From Kwoniella botswanensis (taxonomy: Eukaryota; Basidiomycota; Tremellomycetes; Tremellales; Cryptococcaceae): DNA of 64,000 nt. A model generated the notes under the pieces. The model was not told the origin of the DNA. It worked only from the letters and a program-made list of their open reading frames with translations, and searched no databases. The position numbers and the translations under genes are program-made. The DNA is taken from the NCBI RefSeq assembly GCF_036426115.1, contig NC_088601.1, positions 1,674,001 through 1,738,000 of the forward strand, written 5' to 3'. Below are positions 47,607-59,919 of this stretch, piece by piece. Positions within the stretch are counted from its first letter, which is position 1; each line of letters opens with the position of its first letter.

Positions 47607-47902
47607 GAACGGCCACTGCAAAATTCAGAGAGCTTGGAGAAATTTATGGAAGATATAAGGATATACTGATTAACGCATGACTATGGATGTAAACAAGTGG
47701 AACGATGGCTGATTGTATCCAGGGGTACTTCCAGCACGGGCCCACATCCTCATTGATGCAGTGTCCGTGCCATCAAAATCCAAATCTCAACTCACTCCAT
47801 CTCTTCCTCCTTTCCCATCGCTTACAATACCACCATAACAGGTATATCGACCATCCGAACTCAACAGTTCCCAACATCTGTACATCAACAAGCTCAGTAG
47901 CC

Positions 47903-49225
47903 ATGAACCAACTTATCAATTCAACCAGGGACCTGTCCCTCAACTCAAGTCAAGATGAGAAATCCGACAATACTCCTTCGGCTCCTCACCTTCTACCCGA
48001 GATCTGGTCCATGGTATTGTTATTGGTGAAGAAACCCAAACCTTCAGCATCCGAGTCATCAAGTAGAGTAAGGCGGACTTCAAGGGTCAGAAAGTACAGT
48101 CAGGGGGATTTGGCAGCATGTATGCAAGTGTGTAGAGTGAGTGATATCTACATGTTCCAGCTGGTGAAGGGTACCGAACAACTCTTTCATTCTTTCTGCA
48201 GATCATTGACTAATGAACCAGGTATTTGACATTCATAGGAGTTCCACTATCTTACCGCTCCGATCCTTTATGAAGAGGCGATCGTTGATGATCGCCAGCG
48301 ATTTTTCTATGGCATCAATGAAACGAAAGACCCAGCCCCTACCAGTCCTCCTAGTCGATCAAAAGGATTCTTAGGCAAGATGGAGCTATTCACGTATATC
48401 AAAGCTTTCCATCTCGTCCATCATCAGCCAGCTCGGATGGAGAGTTCTCGACTTGTTCCTCCCCGTGAACGCGTAAGCTTGATTGTCGACAACATAGTCG
48501 AAAGAATTGTTTGCCAGAAAGTATTAGCCCCTTGGCTGAGGGGCAACAAGGAGTCATCGCTCTTTCCGAATCTTGAATATACCACTACTGGAGCCTACGG
48601 GGCGAGCGATTGGGATTGGTATGACTCAGGATGGAACGGACATGATCCTGAATGGCGTGCTAAAGCTCAATCGATGTTTGAGCCCGAGCTGTTCGCTACA
48701 CTTATGGGAATAGCTTCATCACCCACACACTCATGTTCGTATGTCAACAAAGGAGCTCAGGCATACCTTCCCCCCAATGCGTTCAACGCACCAAGCAATA
48801 ATCGACTAGAAGACAGCCCGAGACTAGAATACTATACATGCCATATCACCCAGAGGATGGTAGAAAGTAATACCGATATCAGAATTGTAATGGGTTTTCG
48901 AAATCGATGGGTTGTCAGTCATGAATTCGCCTCCAGAAACGCTTCAACCAATCACGACATGGTCCTCTGGCTGTGTTACCAGCTCCAGCAGGCTGGTGAT
49001 CGACTGTCATCCGGAAATGAAGTGGAGAAGGATACTTCAATCGAAATTTACAACGTCCTCAGTCAACATACTGCCAAATCATTCGTCAAATACCAATATG
49101 ATATCCGAAATTCCAATTACGATTGTCTGGGGGATCTAGAAGAGTTTCTAAAAGGTTGTTTCGATAACCCCTCCATCAAGCTTATGAAGGAACCGGCTGA
49201 AGTCTGTCCGGCATGTGGAGCTTAG
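47903..49225 (+). CDS. F-box-like protein, family member 1, with C-terminal CPACG
   Basis: This is a probable substrate adaptor of SCF-type ubiquitin ligases. Start at 47903: MNQLINSTRDLSLNSSQDE. The F-box-like helix is APHLLPEIWSMVLLLVKKP, then QGDLAACMQVCR. After an intron comes EFHYLTAPILYEEAIVDDRQ and the diverse body (SLFPNLEYTTTGAYG, FRNRWVVSHEFASRN, SIEIYNVLSQHTAKSF). It ends EVCPACGA. The body holds no known fold I can name. It is one of seven paralogues in the next 12 kb and shares the intron right after the (L)VCR/MRVNK segment with all of them. Confidence 0.75.
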
Positions 49226-49381
49226 ATGAGGTATTGATGGGAAAGTTGATATCGGGCGGACTCGAAATACATCATACTGTATCCGTAGTCCTATATAGAT
49301 CGTAGATTCTACTGAACGATATGAAAAGCACAATCAGACATTCCAGCGTAGGCATACTTGGAATCCACTAGCTGACCAGAT

Positions 49382-50733
49382 TTACAAAAACCTATTTTCC
49401 CCACCTAGTCCATCGCTGTCTTCATCGTCTTCATCCGCTACCAATTCGACTTGTGCGAAAGTCTCCCTATCCTCTTCTTCATCGATCCCAATACTCAGAT
49501 AGGTCTTGATGATCTTCAATCCCACTTCATCCGTGTAGCCTTCCTGGAAATTCATATGATCTCCCACTAAAGCAGGCAGAACACTATTAATCATCTTCGG
49601 ATCGATCACATTGTATATCTTAATCTTGGTGTTTGTATCCATATGCAATCTTTTGGACAGTTGTCTCCGAGTTATTAATTGACTTTTGATGTAGGTATAC
49701 ACCAATGCTTGAGTTTGTGTATCGCACTCTTTGAAAATTGGATCTACGACCCATCTATTGACGACTCCCTCAGCTACGTTTAACCACACTCCTCTATGTA
49801 TCTGTTCTAGTAGGTATGTCGTATAACTTTCAGGTAAGGTATCGGTATTGCTGGGAGAGAGGGTAGAACGAGTCATCAACATATGATCTTTTGGGAAATG
49901 TCGATTGTATACTGGTGTCATAGGTCCGGACGATACGTAGTTTATGATTTGTCTAGGTGACGAACATCCCGTAAGGAATCTACCGAATAAATTCTGTTTG
50001 AGCAGATGATGCAATATCCCAACAGATTCTTGAACTTCATCTAAAGATGCGATATGGGATAAGTCTGTGTAGTCTAGTTTGGTGAGATTGGGATTGTAAC
50101 TATCCCATAATCTTTCTCCAAAACTACCTGTGACGACTAATTGCAGATTGGGGAAGAGCAATGGAGCATCAGGCGATTTGGCCCATCCCATTAAGAGGTC
50201 TTTGGAAACTTCGTATGTCTGGTTGATATCTGTGGTTAGAGCTGGTATGACGGATGTAGGTAGGTCAAGGTGAAGAAGTAATTGAGCGGGTAAGGCTTGA
50301 CCGACCGATACATTGGGTAGAAGGGAGGAATAAGCGATATCCAGTCGTTTGATATATTTGAATAAACGCGTTTTGGGTGTGTCAAACGTTTCTGGAGGAT
50401 CACCGGGGTGGAGGGTGGGTACACCGTAGAGGAAGAGAGGGAAGTTGGAGACGATTACTCGAGAGTATAATATTGGTGCAGTATATCGATAGAACGCCTA
50501 TGATCGAAGGAAAATTGGATCAGATTGGGACTGGTTTTGGGAATGATCAAACTCACCTTGTTCACTCTCATGGCTGTAGCGAGATCGTGTTGATGATAGT
50601 CATTCGCATTTCTGAGTGTACCGGTCGAGCCCATAGGTCGCTTCAGGAAAGGGATGATACGACCCCATATCTCCGGCGGTAGTTCAGGCATTGTGGAAGC
50701 TGGAGTGTTGAGCTCTGCTGCAGAAGTGGACAT
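49382..50733 (-). CDS. F-box-like protein, family member 2
   Basis: Start at 50733: MSTSAAELNTPASTMPELPP. F-box-like segment: LPPEIWGRIIPFLKRP, then HQHDLATAMRVNK. After the conserved-position intron comes AFYRYTAPILYSRVIVSN and KYIKRLDIAYSSLL. The body has FPNLQLVVTGSFGERLW, VVNRWVVDPIFKECDT and KIKIYNVIDPKMINSVLP. It ends in an acidic tail (VADEDDEDSDGLGGENRFL). Unlike members 1, 3, 4 and 5 it has no CPACG end. The gene looks whole. Confidence 0.78.
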
Positions 50734-51152
50734 GACAGTGATTAGATGCGAGCGAATTAGGTGAGTTCGTAATAACCGAGATAGCGATAATTATAACTAA
50801 AAGTCGCGGATGATGATGAAGTCCAAGAAAGGATCCAAACCAAGACGAAATTGAGCAAGAACGCTGTGACAACGATGAGGACTGAAACGAAGATGCGCAC
50901 AGGTCACTTGACAACGTCCGTGCAGGGCTAGGCTGTGCACGTTGGATCATCCTCAATCTTCCTTCCTGCAACCTCGTTCCTCGTTTATTCGGGATTTCTT
51001 CGGACCGTAACTGTACTCCGTTCATGCTAAATTAGCTTCATTCGTCAGGAGCCAGATAATCACCTTGGCTTGGCATCCACATTCACGGGTCTTGTATACC
51101 ACTGTTACCATCTGTGCATACAATGTACTTCTTGCATACCTTCACTAAGTTA
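50734..51152. other. Spacer between F-box-like members 2 and 3
   Basis: About 420 bases upstream of member 2 and downstream of member 3. No gene is seen. Member 2's promoter must be here. Confidence 0.35.
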
Positions 51153-52485
51153 TCATCCATCACAAGCAGGACATCTCCCCTTCTCATCCCAAGTCACCAT
51201 ATCAACCTTGATACCTTTACTCTTGAATCCCGATCTTTTCTTACCTATCAACCATTTACCCAGCTCTTCGTAGACCCCATTCTTTTCCATGGTACCAACA
51301 TGAGCCTCGACCGAAGTACGTAACCTTCCAACCACGACCTTGAGGACGGACAGTCTGGTGGGAACGTGAATGACCACTCTAGTTTGTCCAGTCATATCCT
51401 TATCTCGCCCATTGTAGGGCACCGCTTGTATTGTCCTGGTAAGCGGTCCTCTAAACCACTTTATGAAACCTTGCAACGAGATGATATCGATATCCTGCTG
51501 GGTGAAGAACCAATCTTCTTTGGGTTTGAAATGCTTAACCGTTTCTTCCTGGATGATTAAGCGGGTGGTTAAACGAGGTAAGATGGGGAAAGGTAACTTG
51601 TATCTTATATATTCCCTTCCTATCTTCGTGGTACATGTGATAGGTATCGATGTCGGCTCGGACAATAGGTCCAATGGATATGAATATGGTCCAAGAGGAG
51701 AATGAGTACAGACGTGTCTTGGATTCACGATCTTGGAAATCATTTCCTCGAATTCACCTTGGATCCGAAATCGATTATCTAGTAAACAATTAACCCTTTC
51801 ACTCCGGCATTCTCTGATGCCCCATTTTGATATTTTTGGATTGATCAGGCTATGATGCTTCTCATATTGCCATTCTTGCAAAGGTTCAATTGACAATCTC
51901 TCCACATTTCCCATAACTTTCTAACTCCATCGAAATTGAGATCCTTAAGTGTAGTTAACGATCGTTCGACTTGTTCCAACGCATGGATATATCGTTTGAG
52001 AACCAGCTCTGCTTGAGGATAGAACACGATATTCTCCCAATCCACATCCTCACTTGATACCTTGAATGGGAAAGCAAAGGTTACGTTTTTGATCAATCTC
52101 AATCTATCTCTTTTGGGCATACAGCCCGTAGCAGGGGGTAGACCAGTGCCGTAGAAGAATTTTGCCGGCTCAGTGATGATCACCGAAGGAGTGTAGATAT
52201 ACGGAATAATGAGATTATGAAAACGCTGTATCATCGGAACTAGTGATCAGATATTCTGACAATCTTTTCAAGCGGTAAGAGTACTTCAGGGTGGTATTTA
52301 CTTACGGCAGATACTCGCATGAGCACCAGAAGCATATTAGGTCGCTGTCTACCTTGTTCCGGCCTCGTGGGATCTAAGGACGGTCTCATGTTCCGCAAAA
52401 ATTTGATGATTCTGAGGAGGACCTCATCGGGTAGTTGATGGAGGCTTGAGCTTGAACCTGCCGTGTTCAAATGCGTCTCACTCAT
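51153..52485 (-). pseudogene. F-box-like protein, family member 3, one frame change
   Basis: Start at 52485 (MSETHLNTAGSSSSLHQLPD); a Met eight codons upstream also exists. F-box-like segment: LPDEVLLRIIKFLRN, LVLMRVSA, then the conserved intron and RFHNLIIPYIYTPSVIIT. The first frame runs to 51845 and the second, beginning before 51914, carries the rest (VERLSIEPLQEWQYEK, VNPRHVCTHSPLGPYSY, WDEKGRCPACDG). The two frames overlap by about 70 bases and no GT...AG intron fits there. The gene is therefore interrupted by a single-base-type shift near 51845-51915, or an assembly error lies there. The C-terminal CPACD end is kept. Confidence 0.6.
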
Positions 52486-52736
52486 CGTACTGCACTGACT
52501 TCCTATCAAACATTTGTTAAAGGAAGTCCAGCAGCACTGTATGATAGTTCATTTCACTGATATACTAGGGGATTCACAAACGAAGATGAAAATGGATTGC
52601 CATCAGATGTCTTAACGAGGGTTTGAACAAAAAGAGTCGTAAATCATGGTTTACTCAAGAATCATAAACATACAACATATACATACTTGATTGCGATTAC
52701 ACATACCCAACGACCTCTGTCACTATTATTCAGGCT

Positions 52737-54442
52737 TCAAAAGCATGTCCACCTATTCGAATCCACTCCACAAGCCGGACACAACCCCGCTTCATCCTGC
52801 ATAACCTGTATTGGCCCTATCTCAACTTCCACCTCCAGGAAGCTCAACACATGGTTTATCTTCTGCTCATCCGTCCAACTGATATCCCAATCTGTATATC
52901 CTTCTTCACACAGCATACTAAATCCCTCATTCATCAAGTCGGATTCTAAACATCCATAAACCTCAATTTTTGTCTTTTCATCTCGATCCGACTTGGCATA
53001 CAATAATTGATGATGATGTTTGTCTTTCTCACCATTTAATTGGGGTTTGAACCATTTCCTAAACTCACTTATATTCCATCTTAACCACAGATAAAAATCC
53101 ATCTTTTGTTGTCGATCACTATGATTTGTCCATTCGAAATCATCCAGAACCCATCTATAGGTCGATCCGTAAAATATCACTGGTTGGACTCTCCATCTGA
53201 ACATTTGCTTATCCTTATCGGGAGGTAAGATGAACTTCTCAACTGTCCTAGGATATATATGTAATGACACTGTTTCCGGAGGGGGTAATTTGATTTTATC
53301 GTATCTACCTTCATCCCTTCTATATGAATAAGGTCCTTTATCATCATCCATACAGACGTGTTTCGGTGTACATAGCCTGGCTAGCTCATAAGAGAATTGT
53401 AGTCGTTTAGTTACCGATGATAAGTTTGATATGGCAGTACCACGATCATCAATCTTCTTTCTATATCTTTCTAGTTTGTTGGGGAACAAGGCGTATCTTG
53501 GCCAGTTGACATTATCTATTGGATTACTTATACCGTAAAATGGGATCTCGGTTGTGTAGTCGATATAACGATATTTGAATGATGGATGGGATACAGTAAG
53601 TATATCGAGATTGGAAAATATAACGGGTTGTCTGTTTTTGAGATATAATTTTCTCAATGTTCTTAGGGGATGAATGAGTCGAACGGCAGATTGAGAGTTG
53701 TCTGTGTCGCTGATCATTCTTCTTATCTCTTCACTGTCGATATCGTACTTGAAGATCCTCTGTTCGAACTTGAGTTTGTCGTTTGTGGATATGGGAAATC
53801 GTAGATCAAGTTTGTTGACGGGGAAGGCATTGTACATCAGATCTAAGCGATGGACGAAATGAAGTAAGTCGAGTTTGGTCCAGCGAGTCTGCTGTTCTGG
53901 AAGTCCACCGAGGGGTTTTGTGTCGATTCCGTAGAACAGTAAGTGGGGTTTGTCGGTGATCACTCTGGCGTATAGGATGGGTGCGGCGAGGTAATAGAAT
54001 TGCTGGATTATTATCAGTCATAATCTGAGCATCGGATCATCTGGTGAGGTGTGTCGTGCGGCAACTGAGAACTCACCTTACACACCAACATCGCATTCAC
54101 CAGATCCCTCTGATGATGATCTCCTCTTTCTCTTTGTTTAGCTTTGATCGGCCCTACCTTCCTTCTCAGATGCACGAACACCCTCTGCCATATCTCTACT
54201 GGAAGCTCCGGTAAGGCTTTGTCTGTAGAACAAGGCGAATGGAACGGCTCGTATAGCCGGTCGGATGGGTCGATATCATGGGAATAGATGTCATCGGCTG
54301 ACATGTACTCGGGGAGGCTATGACCGGAAGAAAGGAAAGCTTCGACCTGCGAGATCACACGGGCTGAATTAGTTAGCTCGGCCTGAGAATTGAAGTAGGT
54401 ACATACCCTCGCTCTAGCCAGCTTTGATGGACTTTTACCCAT
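52737..54442 (-). CDS. F-box-like protein, family member 4, with C-terminal CPACG
   Basis: Start at 54442: MGKSPSKLARAR, followed by a probable short intron (GTATGT donor, CTAAC-type branch and TTCAG acceptor, 54365-54410), then SQVEAFLSSGHSLPEY. F-box-like segment: ALPELPVEIWQRVFVHLRRK, then HHQRDLVNAMLVCK. After the family intron comes QFYYLAAPILYARVITDKP and HFVHRLDLMYNAFPV. The body has HVCMDDDKGPYSYRRDEG, YRWVLDDFEWTNHSD and KIEVYGCLESDLMNEG. It ends AGLCPACGVDSNRWTCF. It is the largest member and looks whole. It diverges from member 5 across a 600-base spacer. Confidence 0.78.
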
Positions 54443-55040
54443 CTTTGTTGGATTGAACTGTTGTGTTATATGTTCTGCGTGACTTCGATTTATATGATGG
54501 ATCGAATGAGTTAGTCTTAGATGAGGGTGACATTGTGATGGCACAGTGAGATATTGGTATGATGCAAGTTTGGTTGTTTGTAAGGATAATTGAGATGATC
54601 AAAGCCATCGATCTTCGTTCTCAATGCTGTGCTCGGCTTCATCATGTTCGGTGTTTACTCATAGCGTTTAGGTTTAGCGTGGAACTTGATAAGGAGGTCT
54701 GTGCGAGAGCGAGAGTAAATCACACGACTCCGGATGTAACGGGTGCATTGGAATTGATTGATTACCGCGTGAAGTTGAGTCGAGTGACGTAACGTAAAAC
54801 GATCAGATCAAATCAAAGTTATCAATCGTTCTTTCTTTCGCACAGCTTGGAGAATGGTGACTCATCAGTCTTTACCATCTGCATCAACGATTGAGCTGGA
54901 ATCTGACAGGAGCAAAGCTTGATGAAACGATGGGAGCAGCCGAGTCTAGGCCATCAACGGAGGAGAGGAGGCAAGAGATACAGAGGGTGAGCTGACTGTT
55001 GTGATCACCTTTTACGGTAGATCTCCAATTCAAGGACATA
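54443..55040. promoter_or_regulatory. Divergent promoter region between F-box-like members 4 and 5
   Basis: Six hundred bases between outward-reading paralogues, with no gene or RNA recognised. It should hold both promoters. Confidence 0.35.
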
Positions 55041-56417
55041 GTGAATGTTAACAACGAGCTACCTGAACTGCCTAGAGAGATATGGGAAAAGATCATATAT
55101 CACCTAAGAAGGAAGATCGGACCTAGCGCAGAGAAGGACACAGATCCTGAATGCTTTCATCAACAGGACCTGACAGTCGCCATGCGGGTTAACAAGGTGA
55201 GGATCGAGACCTTGTCAGCTCTGTACAGCTCTAATGCCCCAACGTCCAAAAAGCTGCAAGCTGGACATCATGAGATAACAGCTATGGTACTCTGTCGCAG
55301 CTCCCATCCTGTACACAAGAGTAGTCACCATCCGTCCCGATCTGTTACTTTCCCACATCCACTCTCGTCCCCATTCCTCGGACCGCTTATCGAAATTAGA
55401 ATTGTTCCAATACATCTATCGCCTGGATATAGGATACAATCCAGCACAAGCTCAAGAATCCGACATACATCCACCATTCAGTAAGAAAGACCGAATCGCA
55501 TTATCAAGAGCTGGTTTGTTATCGATCGAAAAGAGTAGATGGCCAGCTACGACCTTGGTGAGGGATATGGACTTTGCCTTACAAACTACCAAAACACTAC
55601 ACACAATCCCCCAAACCCTACCAGAGGGTTTGCAGTTATTTGGTAATTTGCAGATATTGACGGTAGGAGCATTCGGTAGATCACAACATTCAAGATGGGA
55701 TGTGGGATATAATTTTCCAGCAACGGGATTAGAAAGGTTTCAGCCACCATCTTCAGGTTTGGGTTTTAGCGATTTGGGTGGTTTATTAGCCAAGAAACAT
55801 CAAGAAGAGTTGGAATTACTTAATATGCGCCACAGATTCGGATACGAATTAACGTCAAATGCCTCCGATTCACTTAAACATATATGTGTTGATAATTTTA
55901 CAGGACCATTATCAGTATTCCTACCACATTGCGAAAGACTACAAACGTATACGATACATATAACGAAATCGCATACGGATACTTCCTGTCGCCCCCTACC
56001 GATTATAGACGGAGTGACCAACGAGTGGATAATAGAGGATGAATCGTGGGAAAGAAAGAAGGATACAGGTAGAGAAGATTGGATTGTCGATAGGGCAAGT
56101 ACCTACCAATGGTTGAAAGGTAGATTATACGCTTTGGACCCGGCTCAGTTCAGGAGCAACAATACGAAGTTGGTCGTTTATTCATTTACGGTGGGTTGAA
56201 TGAGAAAAGGGTAGATGAGGAATTCGGAGGTTATTTCCTTGGTTTTTTAATCAGTGAATGGAGTAATGATTGGCGCTGGGAAAGGAAAAGGCGCGAGGTG
56301 CATGGGTTTCTGGAGATTGATGAGATTGGTACAAAAGGTGTCAGGCTGGAAGAGGATTATTTGGAAGGGAGATGTGATGCTTGTGGGAGTAAGTTTCGCG
56401 TGGAAGATAACTCGTAG
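55041..56417 (+). pseudogene. F-box-like protein, family member 5, C-terminal frame change
   Basis: Start at 55041: MNVNNELPELPREIWEKIIY, the clearest F-box-like segment, then FHQQDLTVAMRVNK. After the family intron comes LWYSVAAPILYTRVVTIRP and FQYIYRLDIGYNPAQAQ. The body has LFGNLQILTVGAFGRSQHS, HICVDNFTGPLSVFLPH and VTNEWIIEDESWERK. The main frame stops at 56199 (VVYSFTVG). The next frame, starting within a few bases, carries the expected family end: GGLNEKRVDEEFGGYF, then LEGRCDACGSKFRVEDNS. The family motif KIxIYG also straddles the change. Either a small indel near 56185 truncates the protein by about 70 residues or the assembly is wrong there. Confidence 0.6.
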
Positions 56418-56716
56418 CTCGTACATTGGGATAGTCATTTGTATATTGATGGTTGTACTCTCTTCCTGTTGATGTCGTATCCGTTGTTTTGTACACATAC
56501 AGTTTGTCGATGCAGAATGTGCTCGATCGAAGCTGACCGCTCGGACCTTCATCATCCAAATTCTTATACGGCAGCACTCTTAGGTCAGGAGTTGTCTCGA
56601 GTTGCGCTGGTTTACTTTGTCTAATCCTTCAACTTATTCTGATGTCATATCTCGTCAGTGAATATTCGAGTAACGTATACGTTCTTGCATCAATTCATGA
56701 CATCGTTCATACGAAA

Positions 56717-57920
56717 ATGCAAGTCGACAATGTCCCAAATGAGAGATGGGAGAGAATCTTGTACTTTGTACATCGAGCTCCACCTCTTTCAGGTACAGGC
56801 TGTAAAAGAAAAGCTTACCGTCAACAGGATCTTACAGTGGTATTACGGTTAAACAGAGGGAGTGAAATACTTGCTCTGGGAGCAGATATACCCTTGGCTT
56901 CTCCGAGATTCTTCGATATCGCTGTGACGATCTTATGCTCGAATCCCATTGTTGTCGATCCGTTTCAATTCGTCTACGGTCTGCCTCATTCTCCTCCTTC
57001 CTACTGTACACCATTCAAACATTCTTTACTTCGAAACGTCAAAAGTTTGGATATAACTTATAGACAAGATCTCAAAGATACAGTTCGAAAACCGTACTAC
57101 TACCTGAAAGAACAAGAACGGAAGGAATGGGAGAACAATTTCTTTTCTAGATCGTGAGGGGATTTGGAAAATTGCGCGAAATGCGTCATTTTGCTGAACC
57201 AACCTGAAGTACAAGAATGTCTAAAGAATATATAGAACGATGGTATCGATCCTTTAAGAATAGGAGGATACGATGGAGGATGATGGGCAGATAGGTTATC
57301 TCAAATCAAATATAATTAACAGAATCGGTTGAATGATTTTTCAAGAGTATACGTCTACGAATCACCGGCTGTACTTTATGAGCAAATTATGGACGAGGAT
57401 GAAGAATCTGAAGGATTCGGTCTATCATTACTTCAAATGTTGAGACCCAAGGTGATGGAGCAATTTGGTACATATGGTCCGATGATAGTCAATAATTGCA
57501 TGTGCAGTAGAACCCTCACCTTCACTCAAAGACTTATCGATCACGTGAAAATCGATCTTCATCCACCAAGTGGTCCTCTATCCTTGCTTCATATATCGCC
57601 TGGTATAGTAAACGAATGGTATATAAGCTTAGGTTCACTGGAAAGTGAAAGTATGATGGAATCAGGTGTGAATCTAGGAGAAGGAGGGATCAAGTTCATC
57701 ATATAAAGATGGCTTCAATGTCTGGCCAGAGGACACGACGAGCCAAGATGGTGCGACCATTTTAGAGATACACGGTTTGCAGGATTTAGTAATCCAACCA
57801 CGACCTCAAACAGCGATTGGTAAATACAGCTCTTTTCGCCGATTCATAGGTACATTGAGCGGCGTCAACAACGTACTTCCATATCCTAGAAGGTTGGATG
57901 GTCAATCAGATGATACATAG
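56717..57920 (+). pseudogene. F-box-like protein, family member 6, degraded
   Basis: Start at 56717: MQVDNVPNERWERILYFVHR, then YRQQDLTVVLRLNR and, after an intron, RFFDIAVTILCSNPIVVDP, LLRNVKSLDITYRQDLKD. The copy is closest to member 7, with matching segments DLENCAKCVILLNQ, GGYDGGWWADRL, GPMIVNNCMCSR, GIVNEWYISLGSLES and ATILEIHGLQDL. These lie in different frames and one carries an in-frame TAG, so at least three lesions separate it from an open gene. This is a host gene relic, duplicated in tandem with member 7. Confidence 0.7.
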
Positions 57921-58125
57921 ATATCTATCATGTTCAACGTCGGTTGAAAGTGATATTCAAGTTGTAACGTAAAACGATTTAACCGATTAACCGGCTTGTA
58001 TCTGGTTGAGGGTTGCGAGTGAAGTGAGATATCTGCATTGGTTTGATAGATCACTCATATTTAGATCAAATTTCATATCACTCGTTCAGCGTGATTGCTC
58101 ATATCCCACGAATCGTCGGGTGAGA

Positions 58126-59515
58126 ATGCTACTTGTGGACTTACCTGACGAGATTCTAACCTCGATATGCTCAATCTTACATCGACCTCCACCCACCATC
58201 GGAGTACCGTCGACGAGGAAAGAGTTCCATCAGCACGACTTGACTTCGGTTTTGCGGGTAAACAAGGTATGTTGAGTGTCTTGTTAAAATCACAATGAGC
58301 GGGCTCGATAAGATATACTTACTGTGTATAACTCCTTATCTATTATAGCGCTTCTTGAACATAGCCTGTAGAATCCTATATACTCATCCTATAGTCGATG
58401 ATCCCCACAACTTTCTACTCGGTATCGACTCCCCTTCGTCGAGCTCATTCTATAAGATTAACATAATTCGACATGTCAAGACTCTCGACATTCAACATAG
58501 ACAAAGTACGAGAGATGCAGACGATCAGAGAGGCAATCAATATGTGCGTGTGGACCTAAAAGATCGACTGATCTGGGAAGGGAGAGTGTTGGAGAAGGGA
58601 AAAGAGGATTTAGATAATTGTAAGAAAGCGTATAACCTCTTGGAACGGTTCAAGGAGAATCAGGCAAAGATTTATTTAATGCCTAATCTTCAGATGATGC
58701 GACTAGGTGCATGGGACCAAGGATGGTGGATCAAAGTGATGAAAGAGGTGATGTTCGATGAGAAACGCAAGGAAGATCGCACGGACTTTCGATCTCTATC
58801 TGGATATCAAAATATGTATGAGGTGATCAGAACCACTCATCGAAAATCGTTTGAATTCACTGCATTATTGCTAGACTTCATCAGACCCAAGGAGATTTTA
58901 CAATACACTCAAGCTGGTCCTATGTCATTCCATGATGCCTTGTATCAACGAATACCCATTGGCGAACTCTCTCCGGTGGTGATCAGTCATTTGGATTTCG
59001 ATATAGACAGACATACAATCAACTTGTTTCCTTCTATTGCCATTGGATCACTCAACAAATGGTTAATCAAATGCACGCCGTCTCCCCGGGTGACAGAACA
59101 AGATGATGAAGATGGAGAGGGAGAGAGTGTATACATAGATTATGATGGATTAATGGTGACACTACATATACTCTTAAAGCACGTATCAAATATCACTTAT
59201 CCGCCGAGCGCTACACCAAGTCGGGAGACGATATTGGAGATATACGATTTAGATAAATTAGAATATAAGGAATATGACGAACAGGGCGAAGTCACTTTAG
59301 CCGCGGGGAGTATGTGGATAGGAAGGAATGAGATTTATGCGTATAATGATGAGGATCAGAGTGATTGGCCTGAGGTGCTTGATCTAGAGCTGAATGGGGG
59401 AGCTAGGAGGTTCGGTCCATGGGGGATGATGGAGGTAACCAGGAAGGGGGTTAGATTCATTGATGTTAGGAAAGAAGAGCTGAGTATGACAGTGAAGTTT
59501 GTACATTCTGCGTGA
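58126..59515 (+). CDS. F-box-like protein, family member 7
   Basis: Start at 58126: MLLVDLPDEILTSICSILHR, then FHQHDLTSVLRVNK. One intron leads to RFLNIACRILYTHPIVDDP and INIIRHVKTLDIQHRQ. The body has YLMPNLQMMRLGAWDQGWW, FIRPKEILQYTQAGPMSF, IAIGSLNKWLIKCTPS and TILEIYDLDKLEYKEYD, with an acidic insertion (EQDDEDGEGES). It ends SMTVKFVHSA without a CPACG motif. It looks whole and gives a reference for the damaged member 6 beside it. Confidence 0.78.
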
Positions 59516-59919
59516 AGAGCGGATGAAGCTGTACATGATCCCCATCCTCATACCTCCTTGTTCGAATATCATCGGTATTGACAAGCGACAGGCTCATATG
59601 CATGTAACGTAGTTGAGAAGAGACGGACGGGTCGGTAGTGCCGCGCGTATAGTCGTTTATGCAGTGAATCGGATTTCAGCGGTGTCATCGCCGAATAAGG
59701 CGGATGTGTCCACCTGATGGGTGGTGTGTATTTTTTTAACGGACATATGACTGGTTCCGGTAACTGCACACACAGAGAGAGTGTCAGCGTCATTTGATGG
59801 TTTGTTACAACTGTATGTTTGAACTTGCATATGGTATATTGTAGTACTCGAGTAGTATTTCTCACAATTCACCTTGATCATCACTCCCTTCCTATTTCAC
59901 CTTATCATACAGCTTCAAC
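59516..59919. promoter_or_regulatory. Intergenic region upstream of KGD2
   Basis: This 404-base spacer between the last F-box-like gene and KGD2 holds the KGD2 promoter. Nothing else was recognised. Confidence 0.4.
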
